The position numbers were made by a program, and so were the translations under genes. Shown here one piece after another: positions 23,424 to 30,436 of a stretch of 32,112 bases of DNA; positions within the stretch are counted from its first letter, which is position 1; every line of letters begins with the position of its first letter. The DNA comes from an uncultured Acetatifactor sp. (lineage in GTDB: Bacteria > Bacillota > Clostridia > Lachnospirales > Lachnospiraceae): assembly GCA_947581905.1 (NCBI GenBank), contig CANPWC010000006.1, forward strand, positions 1-32,112, in the 5' to 3' direction. Under the pieces are notes generated by a model. It worked only from the letters and a program-made list of their open reading frames with translations, did no database searches and was not told the origin of the DNA.

Positions 23424-23611
23424 AGCCTGGCAGGCACAGGGTCAAGAACCTGCTGTACAAGCTCAATGACGACGACCGTAACCAGCTCTGTTGCCTGCTT
23501 GTCAAGGCGGGGTATTCGGTCAGGGTCGGAAAGGAGCGCCCCGGAGGCAAGGGGCAGACGCAGTACTATGTCGAATTTTGGGAAGAGGAGGAAAGCGATG
23601 ATGCTACCTAA
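23411..23611 (+). CDS. Small conserved-type phage protein apparently starting at ATT
   Basis: A 66-residue reading frame runs GSVKPGRHRVKNLLYKLN, a helix with CCLLVKAGYSVRVGKE, and strands QTQYYVEFWEEEES. This two-helix plus beta-hairpin pattern looks like a genuine small phage protein. In this frame the last upstream stop is TGA at 23387. Between it and the conserved part there is no ATG, GTG or TTG. ATT at 23411 lies six bases after AAGGAGGT-type sequence (23398-23404), ideal spacing. It overlaps the end of pcfJ by 13 bases and the next gene by 14 bases. Initiation at ATT is inferred; a frameshift from pcfJ is the alternative, but no slippery site is evident. Confidence 0.7.
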   Translation: MGSVKPGRHRVKNLLYKLNDDDRNQLCCLLVKAGYSVRVGKERPGGKGQTQYYVEFWEEEESDDAT

Positions 23612-23864
23612 ATGGGTTGCGAGGAAGCCGGCCAGGAACGAGGCGCGGTACCTCAAATATGGGTTCGTCCCCATGGCGTTCCAGGGCTTTGTATGCCCCA
23701 GGTGCGGCAACGGCTTGAACGCCGGGCCAGGCCACCAGCCGAACTACTGCGACAGGTGCGGGCAGAAGCTGGACTTCAAGGGGATCGGATGGGGCCCTGG
23801 AATGGAGGAAAGGGCTGAAGGAAGGGGGGATTGGCGTGAACAGGTCGAAGATAGAGTGGTGTGA
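23598..23864 (+). CDS. Small zinc-ribbon protein
   Basis: An 88-residue protein with CPRCGNGLN and CDRCGQKLDF at about residues 32-58, forming a four-Cys zinc ribbon, followed by an acidic tail. GAGGAGG precedes the double ATG at 23598/23601. It overlaps both neighbours. Such ribbons recur in this operon (11887, 28476), perhaps as DNA- or protein-binding adaptors. Confidence 0.7.
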   Translation: MMLPKWVARKPARNEARYLKYGFVPMAFQGFVCPRCGNGLNAGPGHQPNYCDRCGQKLDFKGIGWGPGMEERAEGRGDWREQVEDRVV

Positions 23865-24906
23865 CCACACCTGGAACCCCATAACGGGATGCCGGCATGG
23901 CTGCCAATACTGCTATGCCAGGCGCATGGCCTCCAGGTTTGCCGGCGACGTCAGGCTCAACCTGATGGCAAGGAAGGATTATTCGGTTGAGCCCGCGGCT
24001 GACGGCGGGGAATGCCTATATGTGCTGGACGCCCCGATGTTGAATGAAACCGGGAAACCGTTGGCATACCCGTTTGGGTTCGCCTCCACGCTGCACAAAT
24101 ACCGGATGGAAATGCCAGGGAAGCTAAAGATGGGGTGCAACATATTCGTGGGCGCCATGTCGGACGTCTTCGGGGCGTGGGTGCCGGACGGGTGGATCGG
24201 GCAGGTGATGGACGCCTGTGGTAGGTACCCCATACATAACTACCTTTTCCTGACCAAGAACCCGGACAGGTACATAGGCCTGGAATCAAAAGGGGAGCTG
24301 CCCGAAAAGAAGAACATGTGGTACGGGATGAGCGTGACGTGCGAAAGGGACACATACACGGCGGAGGCGGTCATGGCGGAATTGCCGGCGGGCGCGGGCG
24401 CGTACTTGAGCATAGAGCCCCTGCTGGAGGACGTAGTGACTGACGCCCTGGAAATAGTGATAGCCAATTTCGTCGACTGGGTGATCATCGGCGCGGAAAC
24501 GGGAAACAGGAAGGGAAAAGTCATCCCGCGCACGGAGTGGGTCAGGAAGATCGTGGAGGAGTGCGACGAGGCGAATATCCCGGTATTCATGAAAGGCAGC
24601 CTCGTGCCGATCGTCGGGGAAGAGAACATGCGCAGGGATTTCCCGGAACAGCTCCTTAACCATGACGCTAGCCCCAAGATGAAGAGGAAGCTGTATGGCG
24701 TATGCGCCGGATGCAAAGCGCACCTGAAAAAGAGCGACATGGTAGCCCTGCTTGCGCGGTCTAAGAGGGGCGAGCAGCCGAAACAGTACGGGTTCATGTG
24801 CAAAGACTGTTTCAGGCGGTCCTGCGAAGGCTTAGGGCTGGGCATCCCGGAACTCGCGGGACTGGCTGGAAGCGCCATGGCCGGGACGGGAGGCGCGGAT
24901 GGCTAA
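23836..24906 (+). CDS. Phage Gp37/Gp68 family protein (DUF5131), radical-SAM-like
   Basis: The 356-residue protein begins with SKIEWCDHTWNPITGC and the three-Cys motif C19-x3-C23-x2-C26 (CRHGCQYCY), which in this family is thought to hold an Fe-S cluster as in radical SAM enzymes. The core has FVGAMSDVFGAWVPD and IIGAETGNRKG, both typical of the family. An added C-terminal section (about 285-330) carries two further CxxC pairs, a zinc finger not needed for the core. Reaction unknown; a role in nucleotide or tRNA chemistry is speculative. Start GTG 23836 after AAGGGGGGATTGGC, overlapping the previous gene by 29 bases. Confidence 0.88.
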   Translation: MNRSKIEWCDHTWNPITGCRHGCQYCYARRMASRFAGDVRLNLMARKDYSVEPAADGGECLYVLDAPMLNETGKPLAYPFGFASTLHKYRMEMPGKLKMGCNIFVGAMSDVFGAWVPDGWIGQVMDACGRYPIHNYLFLTKNPDRYIGLESKGELPEKKNMWYGMSVTCERDTYTAEAVMAELPAGAGAYLSIEPLLEDVVTDALEIVIANFVDWVIIGAETGNRKGKVIPRTEWVRKIVEECDEANIPVFMKGSLVPIVGEENMRRDFPEQLLNHDASPKMKRKLYGVCAGCKAHLKKSDMVALLARSKRGEQPKQYGFMCKDCFRRSCEGLGLGIPELAGLAGSAMAGTGGADG

Positions 24907-25285
24907 GTGGGGACGGAACAAGGAGGGTTACGCCGATGGGACGGCATGCCTGGCCATAGGGCGGGCGGCACGGGAAGAAAGGAAGGTAGAAATGGCAAAG
25001 AAAAGGAGCTGCAGGCGCACGACGGACGAGGACGCCATCCACCAAAAGGCGGTCAAGATGCGCAAGATGACGGACGAGCAGCTGGTCCACTACGTCGAGG
25101 ACCGCGTGGAGAAGGCGAGGAGCGAGGGCTATAACCAAGGCAAGGCGCAGCCGCCGAAATCCAAGCCGCCCAGCATTGAAAAGGTCGTCAGCGAGATCGG
25201 GAACGTCCGGGGGATCGGGGCGACGAAGCTGGCGGCCATCCAGGAGATCCTAAAAAAGCATTTGGAGGCGCGTGAGGAATGTTGA
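24899..25285 (+). CDS. Small protein with helix-hairpin-helix motif
   Basis: The 128-residue protein has two parts. The first 30 residues (AKWGRNKEGYADGTACLAIG) look like the short WGxNKEGY phage peptides that usually stand alone. The second begins at an internal ATG (24992) with its own GGAAGGTAGAA upstream, and ends in a helix-hairpin-helix (VRGIGATKLAAIQEIL, about 101-116), a non-specific DNA-binding motif. The gene may be a fusion, or the second part may also be made separately. It overlaps the DUF5131 gene by 8 bases and the next gene by 7. RecU and the clamp follow, fitting a DNA-repair context. Confidence 0.65.
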   Translation: MAKWGRNKEGYADGTACLAIGRAAREERKVEMAKKRSCRRTTDEDAIHQKAVKMRKMTDEQLVHYVEDRVEKARSEGYNQGKAQPPKSKPPSIEKVVSEIGNVRGIGATKLAAIQEILKKHLEAREEC

Positions 25286-25467
25286 CAGTAGGAGACAAGG
25301 TTATGATGAACGACAACTACGACGTCCCAGGGGAATGCAAGGGGAAGGAGTACGTCGTCACGGCAGGCCCGCAGGAAGTGTGCGGGACGACGTGCGTATG
25401 GTTGGACGGCTACAAGGGGTGTTATGCAGAGGATGGATTGTCAAAGGTTGGAGGCGCCAATGCCTGA
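25279..25467 (+). CDS. Small SH3-like hypothetical protein
   Basis: A 62-residue protein made mainly of short strands (LTVGDKVMMNDNYDVPGE, then KEYVVTAGPQEVCGTTCVWL and KGCYAEDGLSKV). It resembles small SH3/KOW-like barrels common in phages. It overlaps both neighbours (7 and 8 bases). Function unknown. Confidence 0.6.
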   Translation: MLTVGDKVMMNDNYDVPGECKGKEYVVTAGPQEVCGTTCVWLDGYKGCYAEDGLSKVGGANA

Positions 25468-26005
25468 TCCAAGGAGGCAGATTATCGGTAGGCGGAGCAA
25501 GGCATCCGGCGAAGCATTTGAGCGCTGGCTGTCAGACGCCTGTGAATTTTACCTTAAAGGGGGGTGGGCCCACATCGAGAAGACGCCGGAGCCATTCCAC
25601 ATCACGGGCAAGGACGCGGACGGGACGGTCCGCGGGTATTACGAGAAGAAAGGGCAGCCGGACTACAAGGGGATCCTCTGCGACGGAACAGGCATCATGT
25701 TCGAGGCGAAGCACACCGATTCCGGCAGGATAAGCCAGAGCGCCGTAACAGATAAGCAGTGGGAGAGCCTGGACGCCTATGAGAGGTTCGGGGCCCATTG
25801 CTACGTGATGGTGTCCCTGGGCCTGGCGAAGTTTTACCGGGTCCCATGGGGCGTCTGGAAGCGGATGAAGGAGCTGTACGGGCACAAGTACATGGCGGAG
25901 CGCGAGTTGGAGCCATACCGGCTGCAAGAGAGGCATTGCATGATATTGTTTCTGGAAGGAGTGGAACTGAAAGATGAAGATACAGAAAGCGGAACTGGCA
26001 TATAA
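25460..26005 (+). CDS. recU: Holliday junction resolvase, RecU type
   Basis: The 181-residue protein matches RecU: GRRSKASGEAFERWL at the start, then GQPDYKGIL and GIMFEAKHT, giving the PD-(D/E)XK residues Asp68, Glu82 and Lys84, and a C-terminal region with WKRMKELYGHKYM. RecU dimers cut four-way junctions made in recombination, using Mg2+. Phages carry their own copy to resolve branched replication intermediates. ATG 25460 has GGAGG upstream and overlaps the previous gene; an earlier ATG at 25424 lacks homology to family starts. The gene overlaps the clamp gene by 32 bases. Confidence 0.88.
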   Translation: MPDPRRQIIGRRSKASGEAFERWLSDACEFYLKGGWAHIEKTPEPFHITGKDADGTVRGYYEKKGQPDYKGILCDGTGIMFEAKHTDSGRISQSAVTDKQWESLDAYERFGAHCYVMVSLGLAKFYRVPWGVWKRMKELYGHKYMAERELEPYRLQERHCMILFLEGVELKDEDTESGTGI

Positions 26006-27023
26006 GCTCAACAAGGTCAAGGGAGTGGTGCCCCGGAAAGCGTCTATTCCTGCCTTGCAGGGCGTTTTGGTATCCGACGGCTATTTGATTGCCAACAACC
26101 TGGAAATGGCCGTCAAGGCAAAGATAGGGGGCACTGGAGGGGAAAGGTTCCTGATCCCAGAGCGGGCGTTCGACTTGGTCAGCAACCTGCCGGACGGGGA
26201 GGTGGAGGTCACGCCCTCCGGTAGCGGCACCGTCACGATCAAGGCGGAAAAGATAAATAACAAGTACCAGACGCCCGACCCTGGCGCGTTCCCGGACCCC
26301 GCCGCGCAGGAAGGCGGCATGGAGCTGACGATCAAGGCGGAAACGCTCATGGACTCCATGCGCAGGGTCTCCTACGCGGTCCCGCCGTTTAGCGCCCACA
26401 CGGCGATGACGGCGATGTGCCTACAGGCTTCCGGCGGGCAGCTTAACGTCGTCGGGATGGACGGGCACGTGGTGGCATGGGACAAGGTGGGCTGTGACGG
26501 GGAGTTCCAGTTGCTCGTCCCCAAGAACGCGGTGGAACGGCTTAAGACGCTCGGCCTTTCGGGGGACTTGAGGATAAGGCACAACAAGACGATGGCGTCA
26601 TTCGTGACGGAGGAGTATGAGGCCTATACGCGGCTGGCAGACGGGCCGTATTACTCATACCAGGCGGTCTTCGACGGGTTCCAGCTGCATACCGTCGTAT
26701 CGAGGCAGGCCCTGTTGGACGCGGTGACGCGGGCGAACATATGCACGGAGGAGCGGAAGCCGGTAAGGTTCGACCTGGACGGCTGGTCGCTCAACATCAG
26801 CATCACGGAGAGCGCCACGGACTACCATGAGGCGGTGGACCTGCAGAAGGAAATCGGCGAGCCGCTGTCAATCGGGTTTGACGCCAAGCTTGTGGCGGAG
26901 ACGCTCAAGGCCTTTGGGTGCGACAACGTCGGTCTGTCGTTCAGGGGCCCCAAGATGCCGATGCTGATAGAGTCGGAGGACAGCGACTTCCGGGCGCTCG
27001 TCCTCCCCGTATTGATCAGATGA
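25974..27023 (+). CDS. dnaN: DNA polymerase III sliding clamp (beta subunit) homolog
   Basis: The 349-residue protein has the three repeated clamp domains of DnaN, about 1-115, 120-235 and 236-349. Recognisable parts include the start (MKIQKAELAYKLNKVKGVV), SIPALQGVLV, DGHVVAWDK, and the C-terminal KMPMLIESEDSDF ahead of VLPVLIR, like the standard MPM(R/L) tail. Length is slightly below that of host DnaN (about 365-380). It would encircle DNA and hold polymerase or other factors. No phage polymerase is in this window, so it probably works with host PolC/DnaE. It is coupled to recU by overlap. Confidence 0.88.
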   Translation: MKIQKAELAYKLNKVKGVVPRKASIPALQGVLVSDGYLIANNLEMAVKAKIGGTGGERFLIPERAFDLVSNLPDGEVEVTPSGSGTVTIKAEKINNKYQTPDPGAFPDPAAQEGGMELTIKAETLMDSMRRVSYAVPPFSAHTAMTAMCLQASGGQLNVVGMDGHVVAWDKVGCDGEFQLLVPKNAVERLKTLGLSGDLRIRHNKTMASFVTEEYEAYTRLADGPYYSYQAVFDGFQLHTVVSRQALLDAVTRANICTEERKPVRFDLDGWSLNISITESATDYHEAVDLQKEIGEPLSIGFDAKLVAETLKAFGCDNVGLSFRGPKMPMLIESEDSDFRALVLPVLIR

Positions 27024-27078
27024 AAAGCGCCATATTCCGATTGGCCTCGGAAGGGATTTCATAGCACGATAATGACCA

Positions 27079-27099
27079 GGGCGGCCGGCGCTGCCGCCC
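27079..27099. other. GC-rich hairpin after the clamp gene
   Basis: GGGCGG (27079-27084) pairs with CCGCCC (27094-27099) in the 91-base gap after dnaN. There is no T run, so it is a weak terminator at best. The remainder of the gap shows no gene. Confidence 0.45.
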
Positions 27100-27114
27100 G
27101 GGAAGGAGGGCAAG

Positions 27115-27780
27115 ATGGCAAAATACCACAAGCACATGGAATACCATGAGGATGCAGTGGAAAAGCACGCATTGACGGCAGGCGAGGCGGAGTACCTTTC
27201 GGCCTTGCAGAAAGAGATGAACACGCAGGACGACCTGTGCCAGGCGGACCCACGCTTCTGGGTGATAGTCGGGACGGAAAAAACGTATGGGTACGAAGAC
27301 GGGTACGCGGATGGGGCGGAATTGGTGGATGTCGATGGCGACACGGTCGCCACGGACATGGAGTCTGCAACGGCATACATCAGGGACGAGCTTTTGGATG
27401 GCATCAACGAGGCAGACGGGATCCAAAGGGAGGTCAGATTTTCGGATGGCATTTTCCACGCGACGATCATCATCTCCTGGGACGATGAATGGGAATACCT
27501 TGAATGCATGGAGGACGTCGCGGACTGGCTGAATTCCAATGGGTATAAATATATGGCGGTTAATTATAAATGCAATGATAAGGCGTACCCAGGGACGATG
27601 TTCCTGACGCAAAAAGCGGCAGAAAGGCATTTGAGGGAAAACGCCCACCACTATCCTGCGGACGCCCATACTTACGCGGTGACGGCCTGGAGGAACCCTG
27701 AAGTGGAAAGGCTTTGGGAAATCCTGCGGCAGGTCGATTGGGAGGCGCTTATACCAAATTTGGGGCCGGCCGGGAAATGA
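27115..27780 (+). CDS. Hypothetical acidic phage protein
   Basis: The 221-residue protein is rich in Asp, Glu and Tyr, with mixed helix and strand (FWVIVGTEKTYGYEDGYADG; ISWDDEWEYLECMEDVADWL). The C-terminal part contains FLTQKAAERHLRENAHHYP, a helix seen in several phage proteins of unknown role. GGAAGGAGGG precedes ATG 27115. No enzymatic motif is visible. GC content drops toward its end as the AT-rich cassette begins. Confidence 0.65.
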   Translation: MAKYHKHMEYHEDAVEKHALTAGEAEYLSALQKEMNTQDDLCQADPRFWVIVGTEKTYGYEDGYADGAELVDVDGDTVATDMESATAYIRDELLDGINEADGIQREVRFSDGIFHATIIISWDDEWEYLECMEDVADWLNSNGYKYMAVNYKCNDKAYPGTMFLTQKAAERHLRENAHHYPADAHTYAVTAWRNPEVERLWEILRQVDWEALIPNLGPAGK

Positions 27781-27814
27781 GGGGAATAATTTTTTAAGAC
27801 CATGGAGGTGAACT

Positions 27815-28501
27815 ATGAAGCGGATAACGTTAGACAAGCCGGTTTCGGAAATGGGAATGCTCGAACTGGCACACAATTCATGTTACATAAAGGATGGCAA
27901 AGCGAGGTATAGAGATTATGACTTAGATGTTGACGCGAGAGTTCTCACACGACAATTGTTAAAGGATCTCGTCGACGGGGATGATGCGTTTACTTGCGAT
28001 GAGGATTTTGATGAATGGATGGTTGATTATCTGCAAGATGGCATGGATAGCACAGAAGGATTGATAGCATTATTCTATCGTAATCTGTTGGCTATGGCAG
28101 AATTGCGTGAGTGTCTGAAAACCTATGAAGATACTGACCTTACGCCAGACCAGATAAAAGAAGTCGATCGGTTATATGCTGAGAAATGCAAAGAGGTTGC
28201 GGAACTCAAGGGGGAATATAGCGGGCGTACCAGTTGGGTTCCGTCGGATGAACGGCTGCCGGGACATTTCGAATCGGTATTGATTACGGTAAATAGTATA
28301 AATGGATACGGAGATCGAGTGAACTATGTGACGATTGGAACTTACGATTTTTCATCGAAAAAGTGGATAAGTTATACAGGAGATATAACGGATAAAGAGC
28401 TTGTGGTGGCATGGCGCCCGCTGCCAGATCCGCCATGTGAAGAGACAGCAGAGCAAAAGAAAGAAAGGATGAAAAATGAAAAAATGTCCAAAATGTGGTA
28501 G
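27815..28501 (+). CDS. DUF551-containing phage protein
   Basis: The 228-residue protein has an N-terminal helical region of about 130 residues (LAHNSCYIKDGKARYRDYDL; a helix near MAELRECLKTYEDTDLTPDQ). A C-terminal DUF551 domain is at about 140-210 (WVPSDERLPGHFESVLITV, then VTIGTYDFSSKKW and ELVVAWRPLPDPP). DUF551 is frequent in phages and mobile elements with no known function. GGAGGTGAACT before ATG 27815 is a strong ribosome site. The gene is AT-rich, marking the second foreign cassette in the operon. Confidence 0.82.
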   Translation: MKRITLDKPVSEMGMLELAHNSCYIKDGKARYRDYDLDVDARVLTRQLLKDLVDGDDAFTCDEDFDEWMVDYLQDGMDSTEGLIALFYRNLLAMAELRECLKTYEDTDLTPDQIKEVDRLYAEKCKEVAELKGEYSGRTSWVPSDERLPGHFESVLITVNSINGYGDRVNYVTIGTYDFSSKKWISYTGDITDKELVVAWRPLPDPPCEETAEQKKERMKNEKMSKMW

Positions 28502-28691
28502 GTGTTTTGAAAGGCTCATGGCATTATCAAGAACTGACAATAAAACCATGATCTGTGATGAATGCGGAATTATGGAGGCTCTGGATAGTTTGCCTCAGGG
28601 AATTCTAACACCGCAGGAGCGTACAAAGATTGCAGTGGCAGCAACGGGGAATAGGTGGGCAATAGAAAACTTTAATGCCACACATAATTAG
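28476..28691 (+). CDS. Small zinc-ribbon protein
   Basis: A 71-residue protein with CPKCGRC at residues 4-10 and CDECG near 26-30, forming a zinc ribbon, followed by a helical tail. It overlaps the DUF551 gene by 26 bases. AAAGGATG lies before ATG 28476. AT-rich like its neighbours. Specific function unknown. Confidence 0.7.
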   Translation: MKKCPKCGRCFERLMALSRTDNKTMICDECGIMEALDSLPQGILTPQERTKIAVAATGNRWAIENFNATHN

Positions 28692-28699
28692 GAGGATTT

Positions 28700-29391
28700 A
28701 TGACAGCAACAGAGAAAAAAGCGTATAAGGCAAAGCAACTTCGATACAAAAAGCCGATAGTAAGAGATCTGAATCTTGATACGATACGATCAGAATTATG
28801 GGACATGATGGATGTTTGCAGTGATATACACTGGTATGATAATGACGAGGAATCACTCGTGAACGCACTTGACGGTGATGAAGATGAGGTATACGAGTTC
28901 AAAATGGCATTTTCAGATCTGGAGGTGGAACTGGATCAGTTTCAAGAGGATTTAAGGGAAGAATATGTTTCGGATTATTTTGACATATTTTTCCCGGCAG
29001 TTGGCGCGTCATACGGAGGCGGATACTTAGGCTATGATGATATGAGGGCGATTATTTCGGATTACAACCATATGAGTATTCATATGCGGAAAATGAAGCA
29101 GCCAAGAAGATCATGTCGTTGACAAAGAAGCAGATGCTGGAAGCCGCCGGGCAGTGCCTTAAGGTCGCGTACTCATACCTGGCGGTAAGGTATCGGTATG
29201 ATTGCCTGGAAGCGGCGATAGACGTCCTGCGCGGATCGAACATGGAACGCATAAAGGCAGTAAAGGGGATCGAGGAACAGTACATTATCGCGGAAAAGAG
29301 CTCCGACGGCTTCCGCTGGAAGAACGACCAGGAGGTCAGGAAGCTTGATGCCATGCTACAGGAAGTGCCGCAGGAATATTGGATACAGTAA
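28700..29391 (+). pseudogene. Frameshifted phage gene (two frames of one former protein)
   Basis: The first part starts at ATG 28700 after TAGGAGG and reads sensibly to GGGYLGYDD (about codon 114, near 29041), then becomes out-of-character sequence to a stop at 29122. In the next frame, open from 29041, the sequence YEGDYFGLQPYEYSYAEN continues smoothly into AAKKIMSLTKKQML and on to 29391. A single lost T in GATGA(T)TATGAG would restore one protein of about 230 residues. The ATG at 29113 has no ribosome site, so it is not an independent start. The loss may be real decay or a sequencing error. The AT-rich to GC-rich change falls near 29125, inside this gene. Confidence 0.75.
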
Positions 29392-29403
29392 AGGGAGGTT
29401 GGA

Positions 29404-29784
29404 ATGAGGACTACTTGCGAGATCGTAGCGGATTTGAAGGAAGGGAAAGATGCCACTTATGAGGAGTTGAAAATGGCGTGCCTTACATTGAACGCCTGCG
29501 CCTACCTCTTCAAGAGGGACATCGCCGCCCTTATAAAGGGCGGAATTGCAGCTGATTTGAAGGTAACGTCGGAATATTCGGACCCTGAAACATCCTCGAA
29601 AGAATATGGTATCCCGTCATGGTATTACAAGGCGGTCAATAAGGACCCAATGGAATGGCTTAGCCCTGGAAACATGCCTGGGACAGCGGAATATGAGGCA
29701 CGTTATAAGGCAAGCAAGGCCATATTTGACAAGGCGATGAAAGGCAATGATAAATTGCAAGGGAAAGGATGGTCTAAGAGATGA
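29404..29784 (+). CDS. Hypothetical phage protein
   Basis: A 126-residue protein, helical at the start (YEELKMACLTLNACAYLFKRDI) with a loop-rich C-terminal half containing PSWYYKAVNKDPMEWLSPGN. AAAGGGAGG precedes ATG 29404. It ends in ATGA overlap with the next gene. No recognised domain. Confidence 0.6.
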   Translation: MRTTCEIVADLKEGKDATYEELKMACLTLNACAYLFKRDIAALIKGGIAADLKVTSEYSDPETSSKEYGIPSWYYKAVNKDPMEWLSPGNMPGTAEYEARYKASKAIFDKAMKGNDKLQGKGWSKR

Positions 29785-30083
29785 AGAAAAGGATGAAAAG
29801 CTTCGCGGACAGGTGCATCGCGCTTACCGTTGAAGGGAAGACGCCAGAGGCGATGAAGCTAATGGAAAGGGGCCTTGAATATTACTCGAATAACGTCATC
29901 AATGCGCTAAGCCCATACGCGAAAATGGATGCCGGGATGGTCGTCTTCGTCCTGCGCCACATAGCGGACGAGGTCGAGAAAGGGAACCCTGGGGCAAAGG
30001 AGCTATACGACGGCCTGAAAGGATGTGTACGTCCGACTTCCCTCGTGGAGGTGGAGAAGGTAAAAAAGGCGACGGAGGAGTGA
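29781..30083 (+). CDS. Small hypothetical helical protein
   Basis: A 100-residue protein rich in Lys and Glu, likely all-helical (AMKLMERGLEYYSNNVINAL; VVFVLRHIADEVEKG). ATG 29781 overlaps the preceding stop. No recognised family. Confidence 0.55.
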   Translation: MKKRMKSFADRCIALTVEGKTPEAMKLMERGLEYYSNNVINALSPYAKMDAGMVVFVLRHIADEVEKGNPGAKELYDGLKGCVRPTSLVEVEKVKKATEE

Positions 30084-30085
30084 GC

Positions 30086-30436
30086 ATGAAAGATGTGGAT
30101 GAAATGGTAAAAAGCCTCCTCCATATGGACGTCATCAAAGATGGCTGGATCTCTTTCACGGACGAGGCAAAGCAGCTAATCCATGCGATAGCGGAAGAAT
30201 GCAAGGATTTCCGCATTGTTGCCGACAACATGGGCAAGTTGGAAGAGTACATGGAGGGGCTTAGCGCAGAGGACGTATATGTTGACATGCTGTACAAGGT
30301 CGCCCACGCGCCGACGCGCCTCCATATGGTGATGTCCGCGTACCTGCTGATTACGGCCGTCGATTGGAAACTTTCACGGATTACGACAGGAGGCTATATA
30401 GGATGTTTGAAGGAGGTGGAACGAGGCGATGAATGA
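30086..30436 (+). CDS. Small hypothetical helical protein
   Basis: A 116-residue protein, mostly helical and acidic (EMVKSLLHMDVIKDGWISF; AIAEECKDFRIVADNMGKL). ATG 30086 follows GGAGGAGTGAGC, two bases after the previous stop; an upstream ATG at 30023 in frame lies inside the preceding gene. It overlaps the nuclease gene by 8 bases. No recognised family. Confidence 0.55.
   Translation: MKDVDEMVKSLLHMDVIKDGWISFTDEAKQLIHAIAEECKDFRIVADNMGKLEEYMEGLSAEDVYVDMLYKVAHAPTRLHMVMSAYLLITAVDWKLSRITTGGYIGCLKEVERGDE

Noticed and set aside
29113-29391. A separate 92-codon gene starting at ATG 29113
   Set aside because: No ribosome site, and the frame reads back sensibly to 29041, so it is better seen as the second part of the frameshifted gene.
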